A stretch of DNA of 64,000 nucleotides, taken from contig CAXXHC010000002.1 in NCBI GenBank assembly GCA_963663525.2, positions 310,001 through 374,000 of the forward strand. The letters run 5' to 3'. The notes beneath the pieces were generated by a model. That model saw only the letters and a list, made by a program, of their open reading frames with translations, was not told where the DNA came from and did no database searches. The stretch is from G963663525 sp963663525. GTDB lineage: Bacteria > Myxococcota_A > SURF-8 > G963663525. Shown in pieces: positions 53,535-62,393 of the stretch; position 1 is the stretch's first letter; each line of letters begins with the position of its first letter. A program made the translations under genes and the position numbers.

Positions 53535-55700
53535 TTACAGATCCGGCACGTCGGCGACCGGTGTCAGCCAGTTGCCGTTGAGCCTCGTCCAGGTCCATTG
53601 ACGAATGGAACCGTCGCTATTCGCTTCATCAATATCCACGGATGTATTGAAAACAAACCGATCCACATCCAGATCGTTATCGTAGAATTTCACAGTAACT
53701 TCCGTGGAAATCCGACCGATTCCCAGGGGGCAGCCCCCCATGTTCAAACCTGCCAGAGGATCGGTGCAATCCTCTACATAATGCACGATGACATAATAGT
53801 CTCCATCGGGCGGATTCATGTGCGTAACGGTTTCCTTGTTTCCATCGCTAAAGGCATTGACCACACTCATCATCACGGAACCGCTTCCGGTCGTCACCGG
53901 GCAATAGCCGTCCATCAGGCGCGTACGTTCGCAACGCACGCCGTTGGGCAGTACCCAAGTCATATCTACGTTCGTTGGACCTTCACCGGTGAATTCCATG
54001 GTCACTTGGGCAACCTGGTTGTCTCCCAGCGCCACGATGGTCACGGGATACGGTGTGGAGGACAGGCCATCGGCGTCGTGCACGGTCAGGCGTGGAGTAA
54101 AAGTGCCGGTGGCGTCGAGAGTTAGCGACACCATGGAACCTTCCGTAGTGGGGAAGCCGCCTTCGGTGTCGTATCCTTTATAGAGGGTCGCGCTCGATCC
54201 GTCCGGCCTGTTGAGGGTCCAGGTGAAACGCAGTGCCTCACTGTTGCCGTCCGGGTCTTCGCTGATGCCACCGTACAATTTGACGGTCAACCCCTGCTCG
54301 GAAGTTACCGTATCCGTGATCGGAGCTTCGTTGGGATTGAGAGAAACGCGGGCAATCGGCGGTTTTCCCTGCGGGATGCCTGTGGCCGTAACCGGGATAC
54401 GATAGGCCAGACTGCCCTGCACGTCCACGACCATTTCTCCCGCATAGCTCTCTTCCTGGTTCGGAGAGAAACGCAGGCTGAAATTGAGCCCGTCACCCAC
54501 TTCGATGGTGTGGCCGATGATCGGTCCTTCGGGGAAGGTGAACACATTATCGCCCACCGCTTCGTCCAAGCCTTCCAAACGAATCAATGGAATGTTAATC
54601 GGTGCATCGCTGTTGTTCGCGATCATGACATTGATATTCTTGAAATCACCCCGCGTTACGTTGCCGAAGCTGATCGGATTCGGGCGGATGATGAGGTCGC
54701 CGTTGACGCCGGTTCCCGTGAGTGGAACTTCGGCGATGGATACGTTGGTGGCTCCCTGGGCGCGGAAGGAAAACAGGATCTTGTCCGTATATTCCACCTG
54801 AGCATACGGGGAGAACGTCACCTGGAAGGCGACCGTTCCGGTATTGGGTTCCAGAATGATCGGGTTCAGCGGAGTGACTTCCCGATACGGTTTCGGGACG
54901 ACGGTAAACGCGCTCGATCCGCCGAGGGTCTCGGATTCGATTTCCACCAGGATTAACTCGATCGTACCGGTATCGCCATCGTTTCCTACCGAAACGAGAT
55001 CGGGAGAGACGCGCCCGACCGAGACTTCCCCGAAATCGATACTTTCACGGCTCTTGTAAAAATCGGCGGGATTGACTTCCTGGAATCCTTCGCCGGTCAA
55101 CGTGATTTCGATGTCGGGGGCGTTTTCGGAATCGTTTTTCAGGATATAAATAGCCTGAAACTCGCCCGCCGTCTCCGGTTTGAAAAGGAATTCGATGGGA
55201 TACTGGGTTCCCGGCTGGATGGAATGCCCCTTGAAATCGGGATCGATGGAAAACGGATTGGTCTCGGGTGCTTCTTTCCAGTGTTCGGGCAGCGGATCGG
55301 CAAGGTTGACCACCTGATTCCCCGTGTTTGTGACGATCACCTTGAGGCTGCCCTCCTCTTCCAGGTTCACTTGACCAAAAGCCAATTGCTGGGTATCCAG
55401 CGAGATGAGTTGAGTGTCTTCCGTCTGCAACTCTGTGCATTTGCCGTTCTGCCCGCAGAATTGGTTCACGGGACAGTCCGAGTTGCTGTCGCACTCGCTG
55501 CCGGTGCCGTCGATACCACCCTCCACGCAGGAACTGCCGGAGCAATAATAGCCCATCTCGCAATCGACGTTGCTGTTGCAACCCGATCCGGGGCCGGGTT
55601 CGTCGCCACCGGCAAGGGATGTTCCGCCGCCATCGTCGCAGGCCGGAACGAAAAGGAAAAGAACCAGAATGAAGGTCAAAAGACCGGAAAGAGCTCGCAT
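53535..55700 (-). CDS. Lipoprotein with choice-of-anchor-D/ASH-like domains
   Basis: A 721-residue lipoprotein (leader MRALSGLLTFILVLFLF, lipobox VPAC). A short cysteine-rich head (CDMGYYC-like modules: CEMGYYCSGSSCVEG, CPVNQFCGQNGKC) is followed by two or three immunoglobulin-like ASH/HYDIN-type domains (LAFGQVNLEEEGSLKVIVTN, IDFGEVSVGRVSPDLVSVGN, ISFGNVTRGDFKNINVMIAN) and a PKD-like domain (LYGGISEDPDGNSEALRFTW). GGAGG fixes the ATG at 55700. Such repeats usually form extracellular stalks. The 306-base gap to the gene at 53228 holds no visible gene. Confidence 0.85.
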   Translation of the reverse strand: MRALSGLLTFILVLFLFVPACDDGGGTSLAGGDEPGPGSGCNSNVDCEMGYYCSGSSCVEGGIDGTGSECDSNSDCPVNQFCGQNGKCTELQTEDTQLISLDTQQLAFGQVNLEEEGSLKVIVTNTGNQVVNLADPLPEHWKEAPETNPFSIDPDFKGHSIQPGTQYPIEFLFKPETAGEFQAIYILKNDSENAPDIEITLTGEGFQEVNPADFYKSRESIDFGEVSVGRVSPDLVSVGNDGDTGTIELILVEIESETLGGSSAFTVVPKPYREVTPLNPIILEPNTGTVAFQVTFSPYAQVEYTDKILFSFRAQGATNVSIAEVPLTGTGVNGDLIIRPNPISFGNVTRGDFKNINVMIANNSDAPINIPLIRLEGLDEAVGDNVFTFPEGPIIGHTIEVGDGLNFSLRFSPNQEESYAGEMVVDVQGSLAYRIPVTATGIPQGKPPIARVSLNPNEAPITDTVTSEQGLTVKLYGGISEDPDGNSEALRFTWTLNRPDGSSATLYKGYDTEGGFPTTEGSMVSLTLDATGTFTPRLTVHDADGLSSTPYPVTIVALGDNQVAQVTMEFTGEGPTNVDMTWVLPNGVRCERTRLMDGYCPVTTGSGSVMMSVVNAFSDGNKETVTHMNPPDGDYYVIVHYVEDCTDPLAGLNMGGCPLGIGRISTEVTVKFYDNDLDVDRFVFNTSVDIDEANSDGSIRQWTWTRLNGNWLTPVADVPDL

Positions 55701-55919
55701 CGGATGTCCTCCGCCATATATGCCAAGAGTCCGTCGTCTATAACATTTGGACGATTGTAGCGGCAGGACGTATCGAAGGCAAATCCAAGGCACGAAAAAA
55801 AACACCGTTGCTAGAAATCGCCGGATGTCCGATAATCGGCGAAACGTTGTGGAAAAAGTTCCTCGCTTCGGCGCATTGCGACGAATTCACGCAGAACGAA
55901 TCGCTCCAACGAAAGATCA

Positions 55920-57113
55920 ATGAAGTCTGAACTATTTAAAATCATTGGGATATTTTCTGTCATTGCTGCGGCTGTGGCGGGTTTTGCCATGCAACCGGAA
56001 AAACCGTTTCCCGATGAAAACCTCCTCGCCGAACTGCTGCCGGACGCCGTGCGCTTTTCGACGTTAAAAAATGAGCCTGTGGAACATTGGTTGGGATTCG
56101 AACCAAACGGACGTGCGGTTGGGGCGGTGTTTCTCACCGACCGTGTGGCCCCTGAAGTTCCTGGCTACGGAGGAGAACTGCGAGCGGCGGTAGGTCTGCG
56201 ACGAGAAGGAAAGCTGACCGGCGTGAAAGTGTTGCATCACGAGGAAACCCCGGCCTACTACCGACGCTTGGGAGAAAATGATTTTCTGAGTCATTTCAAT
56301 GGGATCGCTCTAGATTCAAACGACGCATGGGCACGAGTCGATGCCGTAACGGGCGCGACGATTACCAGCGATGCCCTACGCGACGACGTACATTTTTCCG
56401 CACGTACCGTCGCGGCGAAAATCTTCGGCCTGCCGTATCCCTCACCCCCTGCACGTCCATTCCCATGGTTCCAAGTGGCTGGATTGCTTGCGGTTTTCGC
56501 GCTTTCCTTTCTGGCGACCTACCGACGCGAGCGATTTTGGCGTGGGTTGTCCCTGACGGGTGGCGTGCTGGTCGTGGGGGTGTGGCTCAACGCTTCGTTC
56601 AGCCTTCAAACCCTCACCGGGTTGCTTCAAGGGCGTTTCCTGGATCTGGATCGTCCGATTCCGCTTCTGATGCTGCTTTTCGTAGCGCTGACGGGCTTGA
56701 CGCGAGGCCGCCAATACTGCCGCACACTCTGCCCCTACGGAGCGCTTCAGGAAACCCTTGGAAGCCTCGCGCCCCGACGTGTGGCAGCACATCCCGGCAT
56801 GTCACGTTGGTTGTCCAACCTCCCGTATTTCCTATTGTTTCTTGCTCTCGTACTTGCACTGCTGGAAGTCTTTCCCGTTGCGATTGGGCTGGAACCTTTT
56901 CAGCACTTGTTCGCGTGGTCGCTCTGCGACGGTATAACGCTGGCCTTCGGCATCGGAGTACTAATGCTATCGTTCGTAAGTCCGCGTTTCTGGTGCCGTT
57001 TTTTCTGTCCCTCCGGTGCGGCAATGGCGTTGTGGGCGCGGCTGAGATTCTGGCGTAATACAAGACATACAGAGGCCGAGGACATCGGGGAGGAGGTCGT
57101 ACACAATGACTAA
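55920..57113 (+). CDS. NosR-like membrane protein: FMN-binding domain plus polyferredoxin-like helices
   Basis: A 397-residue membrane protein. After an N-terminal helix, residues about 60-180 are a periplasmic FMN-binding domain (VPGYGGELRAAVGLRREGKL, EETPAYYRRLGEND) with the covalent flavinylation motif VTGATITSDAL, where ApbE-type enzymes attach FMN to a threonine. Then five or so membrane helices and two cysteine clusters (CRTLCPYGALQ and CRFFCPSGA), each with two cysteines, reminiscent of the 4Fe-4S loops of NosR/NapH-type proteins though reduced. The protein could pass electrons across the membrane. It overlaps the next small gene by 8 bases, and that one overlaps AmrS, so all three are one operon. 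No ApbE gene is seen here. Confidence 0.85.
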   Translation: MKSELFKIIGIFSVIAAAVAGFAMQPEKPFPDENLLAELLPDAVRFSTLKNEPVEHWLGFEPNGRAVGAVFLTDRVAPEVPGYGGELRAAVGLRREGKLTGVKVLHHEETPAYYRRLGENDFLSHFNGIALDSNDAWARVDAVTGATITSDALRDDVHFSARTVAAKIFGLPYPSPPARPFPWFQVAGLLAVFALSFLATYRRERFWRGLSLTGGVLVVGVWLNASFSLQTLTGLLQGRFLDLDRPIPLLMLLFVALTGLTRGRQYCRTLCPYGALQETLGSLAPRRVAAHPGMSRWLSNLPYFLLFLALVLALLEVFPVAIGLEPFQHLFAWSLCDGITLAFGIGVLMLSFVSPRFWCRFFCPSGAAMALWARLRFWRNTRHTEAEDIGEEVVHND

Positions 57114-57348
57114 CGCCCTGAAATCAAAGAAGATTCTTCGTTCCAACGGCTTGATCGTGCTGATGTGTCTGCTGGTGCTGCTGGGCATGGCGGCTTCACT
57201 CTGGCAACAAAGCCGCCTGGAAACCGTAGAACGACCGGCGATGCGCACCGTGGATGTAGAACGGATCGACCGCGAGATCGGGGCCGGGCGACTCTCCGAC
57301 ATGCCCGCCCGGCACTGGATCGTGATCGAGGAGGATGCACCGAAATGA
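57106..57348 (+). CDS. Small membrane protein between NosR-like and AmrS genes
   Basis: An 80-residue protein with one membrane helix (LIVLMCLLVLLGMAASLW) and a short periplasmic tail (QQSRLETVERPAMRTVDVER). It overlaps the upstream gene by 8 bases and the downstream one by 4 (ATGA), so it is translated as part of one unit. It is not recognised as any family. Its tail may dock to the periplasmic flavin domain of the preceding protein. Confidence 0.75.
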   Translation: MTNALKSKKILRSNGLIVLMCLLVLLGMAASLWQQSRLETVERPAMRTVDVERIDREIGAGRLSDMPARHWIVIEEDAPK

Positions 57349-58316
57349 CCGCCGTCGAGTGCCGCCTATGCCCCCACCGCTGCGTGCTGGCCGAAAACGA
57401 ACGCGGAAAATGCCGTGTGCGCTGGAACCGGAACGGGGAGTTGAAAAGCCTCGTGTACGGACGTCCCTGCGCCGTACACGTCGATCCGGTGGAGAAAAAG
57501 CCGATGTTCCATTTTCGGCCCGGTTCGCGGATTTTCTCCATCGCCACGGCGGGATGCAACCTGCGTTGCAAATACTGTCAGAACTGGTCGATTTCCCAGG
57601 CCGATCCCGAAACCACCCGCAACGAAATCCTCCTTCCCGAAGACCTGATTCCCACCGCACGGGCCAACGGCTGCGTATCCATTGCCTACACCTATACCGA
57701 CCCAATAATTTACTACGAATACGCCTTCGATTCCTGCGTGCTGGCCCATCGTCAGGGGATGGAAAACGTCCTGGTTACAGCAGGTTACATCGAAGAGAAA
57801 CCTCTGCGGGAACTGCTGCCCCACGTGGACGGCGCCAACGTGGACCTGAAAGGATTTTCCGACGAATTCTACCGCGAAATGTGCGGCGGACGGCTCAAAC
57901 CCGTACTGCGAACCCTGGAAATCATGGCGAAAACGGACATGGTGTTGGAGATCACCAACCTCGTGGTACCCGGACACAACGACGATCCGAAGGAAATCCG
58001 TGAGATGTGCCGCTGGATCGCGCAAAATCTCGGCACGGAAATTCCCCTGCATTTTTCACGGTTTCACCCCCACAATCAATTGCAAAGGCTTCCACCGACC
58101 CCTGCGTCCACGCTGCTCGATGCGGCGAAGATCGCCCAGTCCGAGGGGTTGAAACACGTCTACCTTGGAAACCTGCGCGATGCAACCTATGAGAACACCT
58201 ACTGCCCAAAATGCGGCGCGTTGCTTGTCGAGCGCGTGGGCTTTCGAGTCCGACAGGTAAAGCTTCAAAACGGTCGCTGCCCCAAATGTTCGACTTCCAT
58301 CTACGGACGCTGGTGA
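57345..58316 (+). CDS. amrS: AmrS-like radical SAM enzyme (AmmeMemoRadiSam)
   Basis: A 323-residue enzyme. The ATG at 57345 overlaps the previous stop and is preceded by GAGGAGG. N-terminal cysteines (CRLCPHRC, GKCRVR) resemble AmrS. The radical SAM cluster is in GCNLRCKYCQNWSIS (CxxxCxxC), followed by motifs of the partial TIM barrel (YTYTDPIIYYEYAFDSCVLA, GANVDLKGF, VLEITNLVVPGHND, HFSRFHPHNQL). The C-terminus has a rubredoxin-like pair (CPKCGALL and CPKCST) for zinc. It would act on the same unknown substrate as Memo and AMMECR1, whose genes lie 16-50 kb away. Here it is co-transcribed with a flavin-carrying membrane protein. Confidence 0.92.
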   Translation: MTAVECRLCPHRCVLAENERGKCRVRWNRNGELKSLVYGRPCAVHVDPVEKKPMFHFRPGSRIFSIATAGCNLRCKYCQNWSISQADPETTRNEILLPEDLIPTARANGCVSIAYTYTDPIIYYEYAFDSCVLAHRQGMENVLVTAGYIEEKPLRELLPHVDGANVDLKGFSDEFYREMCGGRLKPVLRTLEIMAKTDMVLEITNLVVPGHNDDPKEIREMCRWIAQNLGTEIPLHFSRFHPHNQLQRLPPTPASTLLDAAKIAQSEGLKHVYLGNLRDATYENTYCPKCGALLVERVGFRVRQVKLQNGRCPKCSTSIYGRW

Positions 58317-58459
58317 TGAAATGGAATATATTGTCTTCGGCATTTTATTCTTTAAATTTATTGACTAAATAGGATTGCGATGCATACCATAATTTTGTTT
58401 TAAATCCCTTTTCCGATCACCAAAACGAAGATGAGTACCTAATGATAAAAGGTGAGTCA

Positions 58460-58837
58460 ATGTCCAAATTTGCGATGGATGCTATTAGACTATTTGTCTT
58501 GTGGGTTACCATTATGATTTGGCTTTTTGTTGGATTTTTTGTGTGGATTCCACTTCTTATTCGTCAAGTTGCAGTGTTCTCGGCAGGCGTGCTTTATTGT
58601 ACGATTCTTGGCTCTGACTCTTCACATTTACAAAAGCCACTTGAAATCGCAATGGGATTCTATGTTTATGGGTTTCAACAGATTTTTAAAGTAATTACTA
58701 AAGATGAAAATCCAGGGTATTCTTCTTTTTCCAATGCTGATCAAGAACTCGATTGGAACAAGATTGGAAGATTTTTTTTAGAACTATTATGGACATGCCT
58801 GTTTTGGGGAATTTTTATTTTTTTCATTTCGGTATAA
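58460..58837 (+). CDS. Small membrane protein, AT-rich
   Basis: A 125-residue protein with three probable membrane helices (LFVLWVTIMIWLFVGFFVWI, FSAGVLYCTILG, LLWTCLFWGIFIFFISV) and a short charged loop. AAGGTGAG precedes the ATG at 58460, which decides between it and the earlier ATG at 58442. Codon use is AT-rich unlike AmrS, suggesting recent acquisition. No family recognised. Confidence 0.6.
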   Translation: MSKFAMDAIRLFVLWVTIMIWLFVGFFVWIPLLIRQVAVFSAGVLYCTILGSDSSHLQKPLEIAMGFYVYGFQQIFKVITKDENPGYSSFSNADQELDWNKIGRFFLELLWTCLFWGIFIFFISV

Positions 58838-58897
58838 TTCAATACGCTGGTGATGCAACGAAACCTTAACCCACCGAAATCAAACATTTTTTTCACC

Positions 58898-59083
58898 ATG
58901 CCCAAAGAACCACACACCCCACTCCCCCCCAAAAAGCCCGTGTTGAAGCGTCGTGGCTTTCTGCTTGGATTGCTCGCCGTGCCGTGGATGGCTTTCGTTC
59001 GTAAAACACAACGTTTCAAGGGCGAAAAAAACTCGAAATCCGAGCGGCGTCTCTACGAAGAAGGCAAGCATCTCGCCGGATAG
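58898..59083 (+). CDS. Small twin-arginine signal protein
   Basis: A 61-residue protein beginning MPKEPHTPLPPKKPVLKRRG followed by FLLGLLAVPWMAF. The KRRGFLLG stretch resembles a Tat signal motif, and the remaining 35 residues are charged (ERRLYEEGKHLAG). Tiny Tat-signal proteins occur next to formate dehydrogenase and other metalloenzyme genes; none is next door, but a membrane redox operon lies just upstream. The ribosome site is poor. Confidence 0.5.
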   Translation: MPKEPHTPLPPKKPVLKRRGFLLGLLAVPWMAFVRKTQRFKGEKNSKSERRLYEEGKHLAG

Positions 59084-59221
59084 AAACACTTGATATTACA
59101 CGGCAATTTCATTCCTTAACACCAGCCGATGCCTTTGGTCGATTCGCTCTTTATTTTTTAACTCATCATCAAACGAATTTTCGTGGCGGAGCGTGAAAGG
59201 AAGTGCTAATTTCCCGCCGCC

Positions 59222-59950
59222 ATGATGGATATATTGACTTTATCCCTGATCGTCTTCCTCGCATACGGCATCGGTGCGACTACCGGTTTCGGGGGGTCGA
59301 TTCTTGCCCTGACTCTGGCCGCACATTTCTTCCCTTTGGGCGATATGATCGCGGTGGTGGTGCCGCTCAACGTAACGGCCACCCTATACTTGGCCCTGCG
59401 CCACCATCGGCACATGGACGTCCACCTGCTCTTTCGGCGTATTTTGCCTCTCACAGCGCTGGGATTGCCCATCGGCCTCGTGATTTTCAACCTGGAAGAC
59501 ACCAATCACCTCAAGCTGCCTTTCGGCCTGTTCGTGGCGACTCTGGCGTTGTGGGAACTGGTGCGGCATGTGGGGAAACTCTCGAACGGCGGAAAATCGG
59601 CGACGCCGCTTTGGCTCGTAGCGGGTGGGGCGGTCCACGGCCTGTGGGCCAGCGGCGGGCCGTTGATCGTCTACTGGGCGGGACGCAATCTGAAAGACAA
59701 GCATTGTTTTCGCGCCACGCTGATCGGCATGTGGGTGGTCCTGGACGTCACCATGTTCGTCAGCCACATCGCAACAGGCAAAATCGACGTATCCACGGGC
59801 TTCGATTCTCTGTGTCTGCTACCCGCTCTAGCCGTGGCGACGGCCTGCGGCGAATTGCTGCACGGCAGACTGAACGAATTCGCCTTTCGACTCATGGTGT
59901 ACGTGGTGCTGTTTCTGGCCGGAGCATCCGTAGTGGTGCACGAAATCTGA
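59222..59950 (+). CDS. TauE/SafE-type (TSUP) membrane permease
   Basis: A 242-residue protein with seven or eight membrane helices. Diagnostic parts: TGFGGSILALTLAAHFFPLG, IAVVVPLNVTATLYLALRHH, the second half-repeat AGGAVHGLWASGGPLIVYWA and a C-terminal CGELLHGRLNEFAFR. TSUP members export sulfite, sulfonates or other organic anions; the substrate cannot be predicted. It is separate from the DsrE gene at 41728. The double ATG at 59222 is used; no strong ribosome site. Confidence 0.82.
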   Translation: MMDILTLSLIVFLAYGIGATTGFGGSILALTLAAHFFPLGDMIAVVVPLNVTATLYLALRHHRHMDVHLLFRRILPLTALGLPIGLVIFNLEDTNHLKLPFGLFVATLALWELVRHVGKLSNGGKSATPLWLVAGGAVHGLWASGGPLIVYWAGRNLKDKHCFRATLIGMWVVLDVTMFVSHIATGKIDVSTGFDSLCLLPALAVATACGELLHGRLNEFAFRLMVYVVLFLAGASVVVHEI

Positions 59951-60070
59951 TCCCAATCCGTAATGCAGAAAGACCCCGGTCATGACTCGAAAAAAACATG
60001 GAATTCTTGGACGGTCTTTGCGAGAGGTCGTAAGATTCCCGAATCCACACGAAAAATTTCCCTCTCGGCA

Positions 60071-60117
60071 TATAATTAAGATAAAAGGCTTGACAGGCGA
60101 GGAGGCTTCCTGTAAAA
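60071..60117 (+). promoter_or_regulatory. Possible promoter and leader of rplM-rpsI
   Basis: TATAAT (60071-60076) followed 14 bases later by TTGACA (60090-60095), 16 bases, GTAAAA (60112-60117). CCCTCTCGG occurs twice nearby (60060 and 60122). Which box is used is unclear; the leader could carry feedback control by L13. Confidence 0.35.
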
Positions 60118-60188
60118 AAGTGCCCTCTCGGAGCGTGACCGGACACGGCGGTGCCGTGATCTGAGCTGCGGAAATGAAGGAGGTTCAT

Positions 60189-60623
60189 TTGAAAACATAC
60201 AGCGCCAAACCCGGCTCGGTGGAGCGTGAGTGGTATGTGGTCGATCTCGAAGGGAAAACCCTTGGCCGCGTGGCCAGTCAGATCGCCATGGTTCTCAGAG
60301 GCAAAAACAAACCGACGTTTACTCCCCATGTAGACACCGGCGGTTTCGTGATCGCGATCAACGCCGATAAAATCCGTGTCACCGGAAACAAACTCTTGCA
60401 GAAAAAGTACTACCATCATACGGGGTACATGGGAGGTCTACGCGACATCTCACTTGAAAAACTGCTTGAAAAAGATCCGGGTGCGGTGCTCAAGCACGCC
60501 GTTCGCGGTATGCTTCCCAAGGGCATTCTCGGTCGCAACCAGTTGAAAAAACTCCGCGTTTTCGCGGGAGCGGAACATCCGCACCAGGCCCAACAACCCA
60601 AAGTTCTCGAACTGAACGATTGA
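60189..60623 (+). CDS. rplM: 50S ribosomal protein L13
   Basis: A 144-residue ribosomal protein. AAGGAGG (60175-60181) overlaps an apparent upstream ATG, so the start is the TTG at 60189, which yields the usual N-terminus KTYSAKPGSVEREWYVVDLE. Other marks are GKTLGRVASQIAMVLRGKNK, YYHHTGYMGGL, and VRGMLPKGILGRNQLKKLRV. It is followed 17 bases later by rpsI, the standard pair. Confidence 0.95.
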   Translation: MKTYSAKPGSVEREWYVVDLEGKTLGRVASQIAMVLRGKNKPTFTPHVDTGGFVIAINADKIRVTGNKLLQKKYYHHTGYMGGLRDISLEKLLEKDPGAVLKHAVRGMLPKGILGRNQLKKLRVFAGAEHPHQAQQPKVLELND

Positions 60624-60640
60624 TCGGCAGGAGGAATTCG

Positions 60641-61030
60641 ATGAGTCAGACCTTTCATGCTATAGGACGCAGAAAATCCGCCGTGTGTCGTGTATACCTG
60701 ACGTCGGGAACCGGGGCCATCAATGTCAATGGTGTGGACGACAAAGACTACTTCGGGCGCCAAGGCTTGAGCATTATCATGCGTCAGCCCTTCGAAGTCA
60801 CCCAGACTCAGGGACAGTTCGACGTGATGGTCAACGCCAAGGGTGGCGGCATCACTGGACAAGCCGAGGCAATCCGCCATGGCATTTCCCGCGCGTTGAT
60901 GCTGCATGATCCCGAACTTCGCGGCCCCCTGAAAAAAGCGGGATTCCTCACTCGCGATGCCAGGATCAAGGAACGAAAAAAATACGGTCTTCGCGGAGCC
61001 CGTCGCCGCTTCCAGTTCTCCAAGCGTTAA
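60641..61030 (+). CDS. rpsI: 30S ribosomal protein S9
   Basis: A 129-residue ribosomal protein starting at the ATG at 60641 with AGGAGG. Typical stretches are FHAIGRRKSAVCRVYL, GINVNGVDDKDYFGR-like region, GQAEAIRHGISRALM, KAGFLTRDARIKERKKYGLR and the basic C-terminus RRRFQFSKR that reaches the P-site tRNA. Operon with rplM, ended by a strong terminator. Confidence 0.96.
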   Translation: MSQTFHAIGRRKSAVCRVYLTSGTGAINVNGVDDKDYFGRQGLSIIMRQPFEVTQTQGQFDVMVNAKGGGITGQAEAIRHGISRALMLHDPELRGPLKKAGFLTRDARIKERKKYGLRGARRRFQFSKR

Positions 61031-61054
61031 ATCGCGAAAAATTCTCGACTTTTC

Positions 61055-61086
61055 AAGCGCGATCCGAAACGGATCGCGCTTTTTTC
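61055..61086 (+). terminator. Rho-independent terminator of rplM-rpsI
   Basis: AAGCGCGATCCG/CGGATCGCGCTT stem followed by a T-run. Confidence 0.9.
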
Positions 61087-61121
61087 GTGTCGAGTTTCAG
61101 AGTCCCACACACTCCCACACG

Positions 61122-61152
61122 AAAAAGGCGGGATCGCTCCCGCCTTTTCTTT
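61122..61152. terminator. Terminator of the alcohol dehydrogenase operon
   Basis: AAGGCGGGA/TCCCGCCTT stem with A-run on the left and T-rich end on the right; functional for the minus-strand gene at 61177. Confidence 0.85.
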
Positions 61153-61176
61153 TAGAATTTCTCTAGTGATTTCTTG

Positions 61177-62355
61177 CTAGTACGCTTTTTTCAAGACAGC
61201 AAGAACTTCCTCGAAGGTCGCTTCGGTCGGATTGTAGGTCAACGAGCCATCATCGATGGCCAGCTTGGCGATGGCTTCGAGCTGGTCTTCCTTCACTCCC
61301 GCTTCGCTCAACGTGAGAGGCAGTCCTGAAAGTTCCGCCAGTTGAGCGCCCAAAGCGCGGACGCAATCGGCGGCTTTTTGCGCTTTTTGTTCGACGCTAA
61401 GCTTGGGATCGACTTCCGGGCAGAGCATTTCGGCGATTTCCGCAAGAAATTCGGGAACTTTCCCGAGGTTGTACTCCATCCCAAAGGGCAGCAGGATGCT
61501 ATTGGCCACCCCATGAGGCACGTGCGCCACACCACCGCAGGCGTGGGCCATGGCGTGCACGATACCGACCATCGAGTTGGAAAAGGCGATACCTGCCAAA
61601 AGCGCCGCGTCGGCCATCGCGATGCGGGTGTCTTCGTTTTCTCCATTGCGGACGGCTTCCACGAGGTTGTCCCGAATCAGGCGGATCGCCGAGGCGGCGA
61701 AGGCGTCGGAGACCGGGTTTTTCTGCAAGCAGGTGTAGGCTTCGCAGGCGTGGGTCAGGGCGTCCATACCGGTGGCCGCCGTGATTTTCGCGGGCATCGT
61801 GAGCATCATCACCGGATCGATCAGCGCCACGTGGGGATACAGGCGACTGGACACCAGCGCCATTTTCATGCCCTTTTCCTGGTTGGCGATCACCGCCGCC
61901 GCCGTAGCCTCGGACCCTGTACCAGCCGTCGTCGGAATCACGACGAAAGGCTGCATGGTCGCTTTGATGCGGTCCACCCCCTGGAATTTCAGAAGATCGT
62001 CCGATCCTTCGGAAATCACGACGTTTACGCCTTTGGCCGTATCGATCACACTGCCGCCGCCCACAGCGATTATGGAATCGCAGCCGTTGTCCTGGTAGAA
62101 ACGGGCCACTTCGTTGACCACGCGGTTGCCCGAATCGGGCGGAACATTGTCGTACACGCCGCCGACCGGCATATCACCCTCGTTCAGCGCGGCTTCCACC
62201 TTCTCCAGCAGTTTGGCGCCCGCGACGCCTTTGTCGGTGACAATCAGCGGATTTTTCGCACCGAGTTGGGTCAGCTCGTGGGAAAGATTGGCGAGGGCTT
62301 TGCGTCCGCTCAAGATTTTTACGGGACAGAAGAATTCGTAGTATTTCGGTTGCAT
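61177..62355 (-). CDS. Iron-containing (type III) alcohol dehydrogenase
   Basis: A 392-residue NAD(P)-dependent dehydrogenase of the iron-activated family. NAD-binding motif AVGGGSVIDTAKGVNVV; IPTTAGTGSEATAAAVI; metal ligands in the region ITAATGMDALTHACEAY and VHAMAHACGGVAHVPHGVAN (Asp and three His). The first part KYYEFFCPVKILSGRKALAN is usual for lactaldehyde reductase/butanol dehydrogenase-like members. It reduces an aldehyde or oxidises an alcohol; substrate unknown. GGGAGAACG precedes the ATG at 62355. It lies 38 bases downstream of a co-directed small gene and is probably in one operon. Confidence 0.92.
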   Translation of the reverse strand: MQPKYYEFFCPVKILSGRKALANLSHELTQLGAKNPLIVTDKGVAGAKLLEKVEAALNEGDMPVGGVYDNVPPDSGNRVVNEVARFYQDNGCDSIIAVGGGSVIDTAKGVNVVISEGSDDLLKFQGVDRIKATMQPFVVIPTTAGTGSEATAAAVIANQEKGMKMALVSSRLYPHVALIDPVMMLTMPAKITAATGMDALTHACEAYTCLQKNPVSDAFAASAIRLIRDNLVEAVRNGENEDTRIAMADAALLAGIAFSNSMVGIVHAMAHACGGVAHVPHGVANSILLPFGMEYNLGKVPEFLAEIAEMLCPEVDPKLSVEQKAQKAADCVRALGAQLAELSGLPLTLSEAGVKEDQLEAIAKLAIDDGSLTYNPTEATFEEVLAVLKKAY

Positions 62356-62393
62356 GGCGTTCTCCCTGGAACGGTTGAAATCTGAATCGTGAG

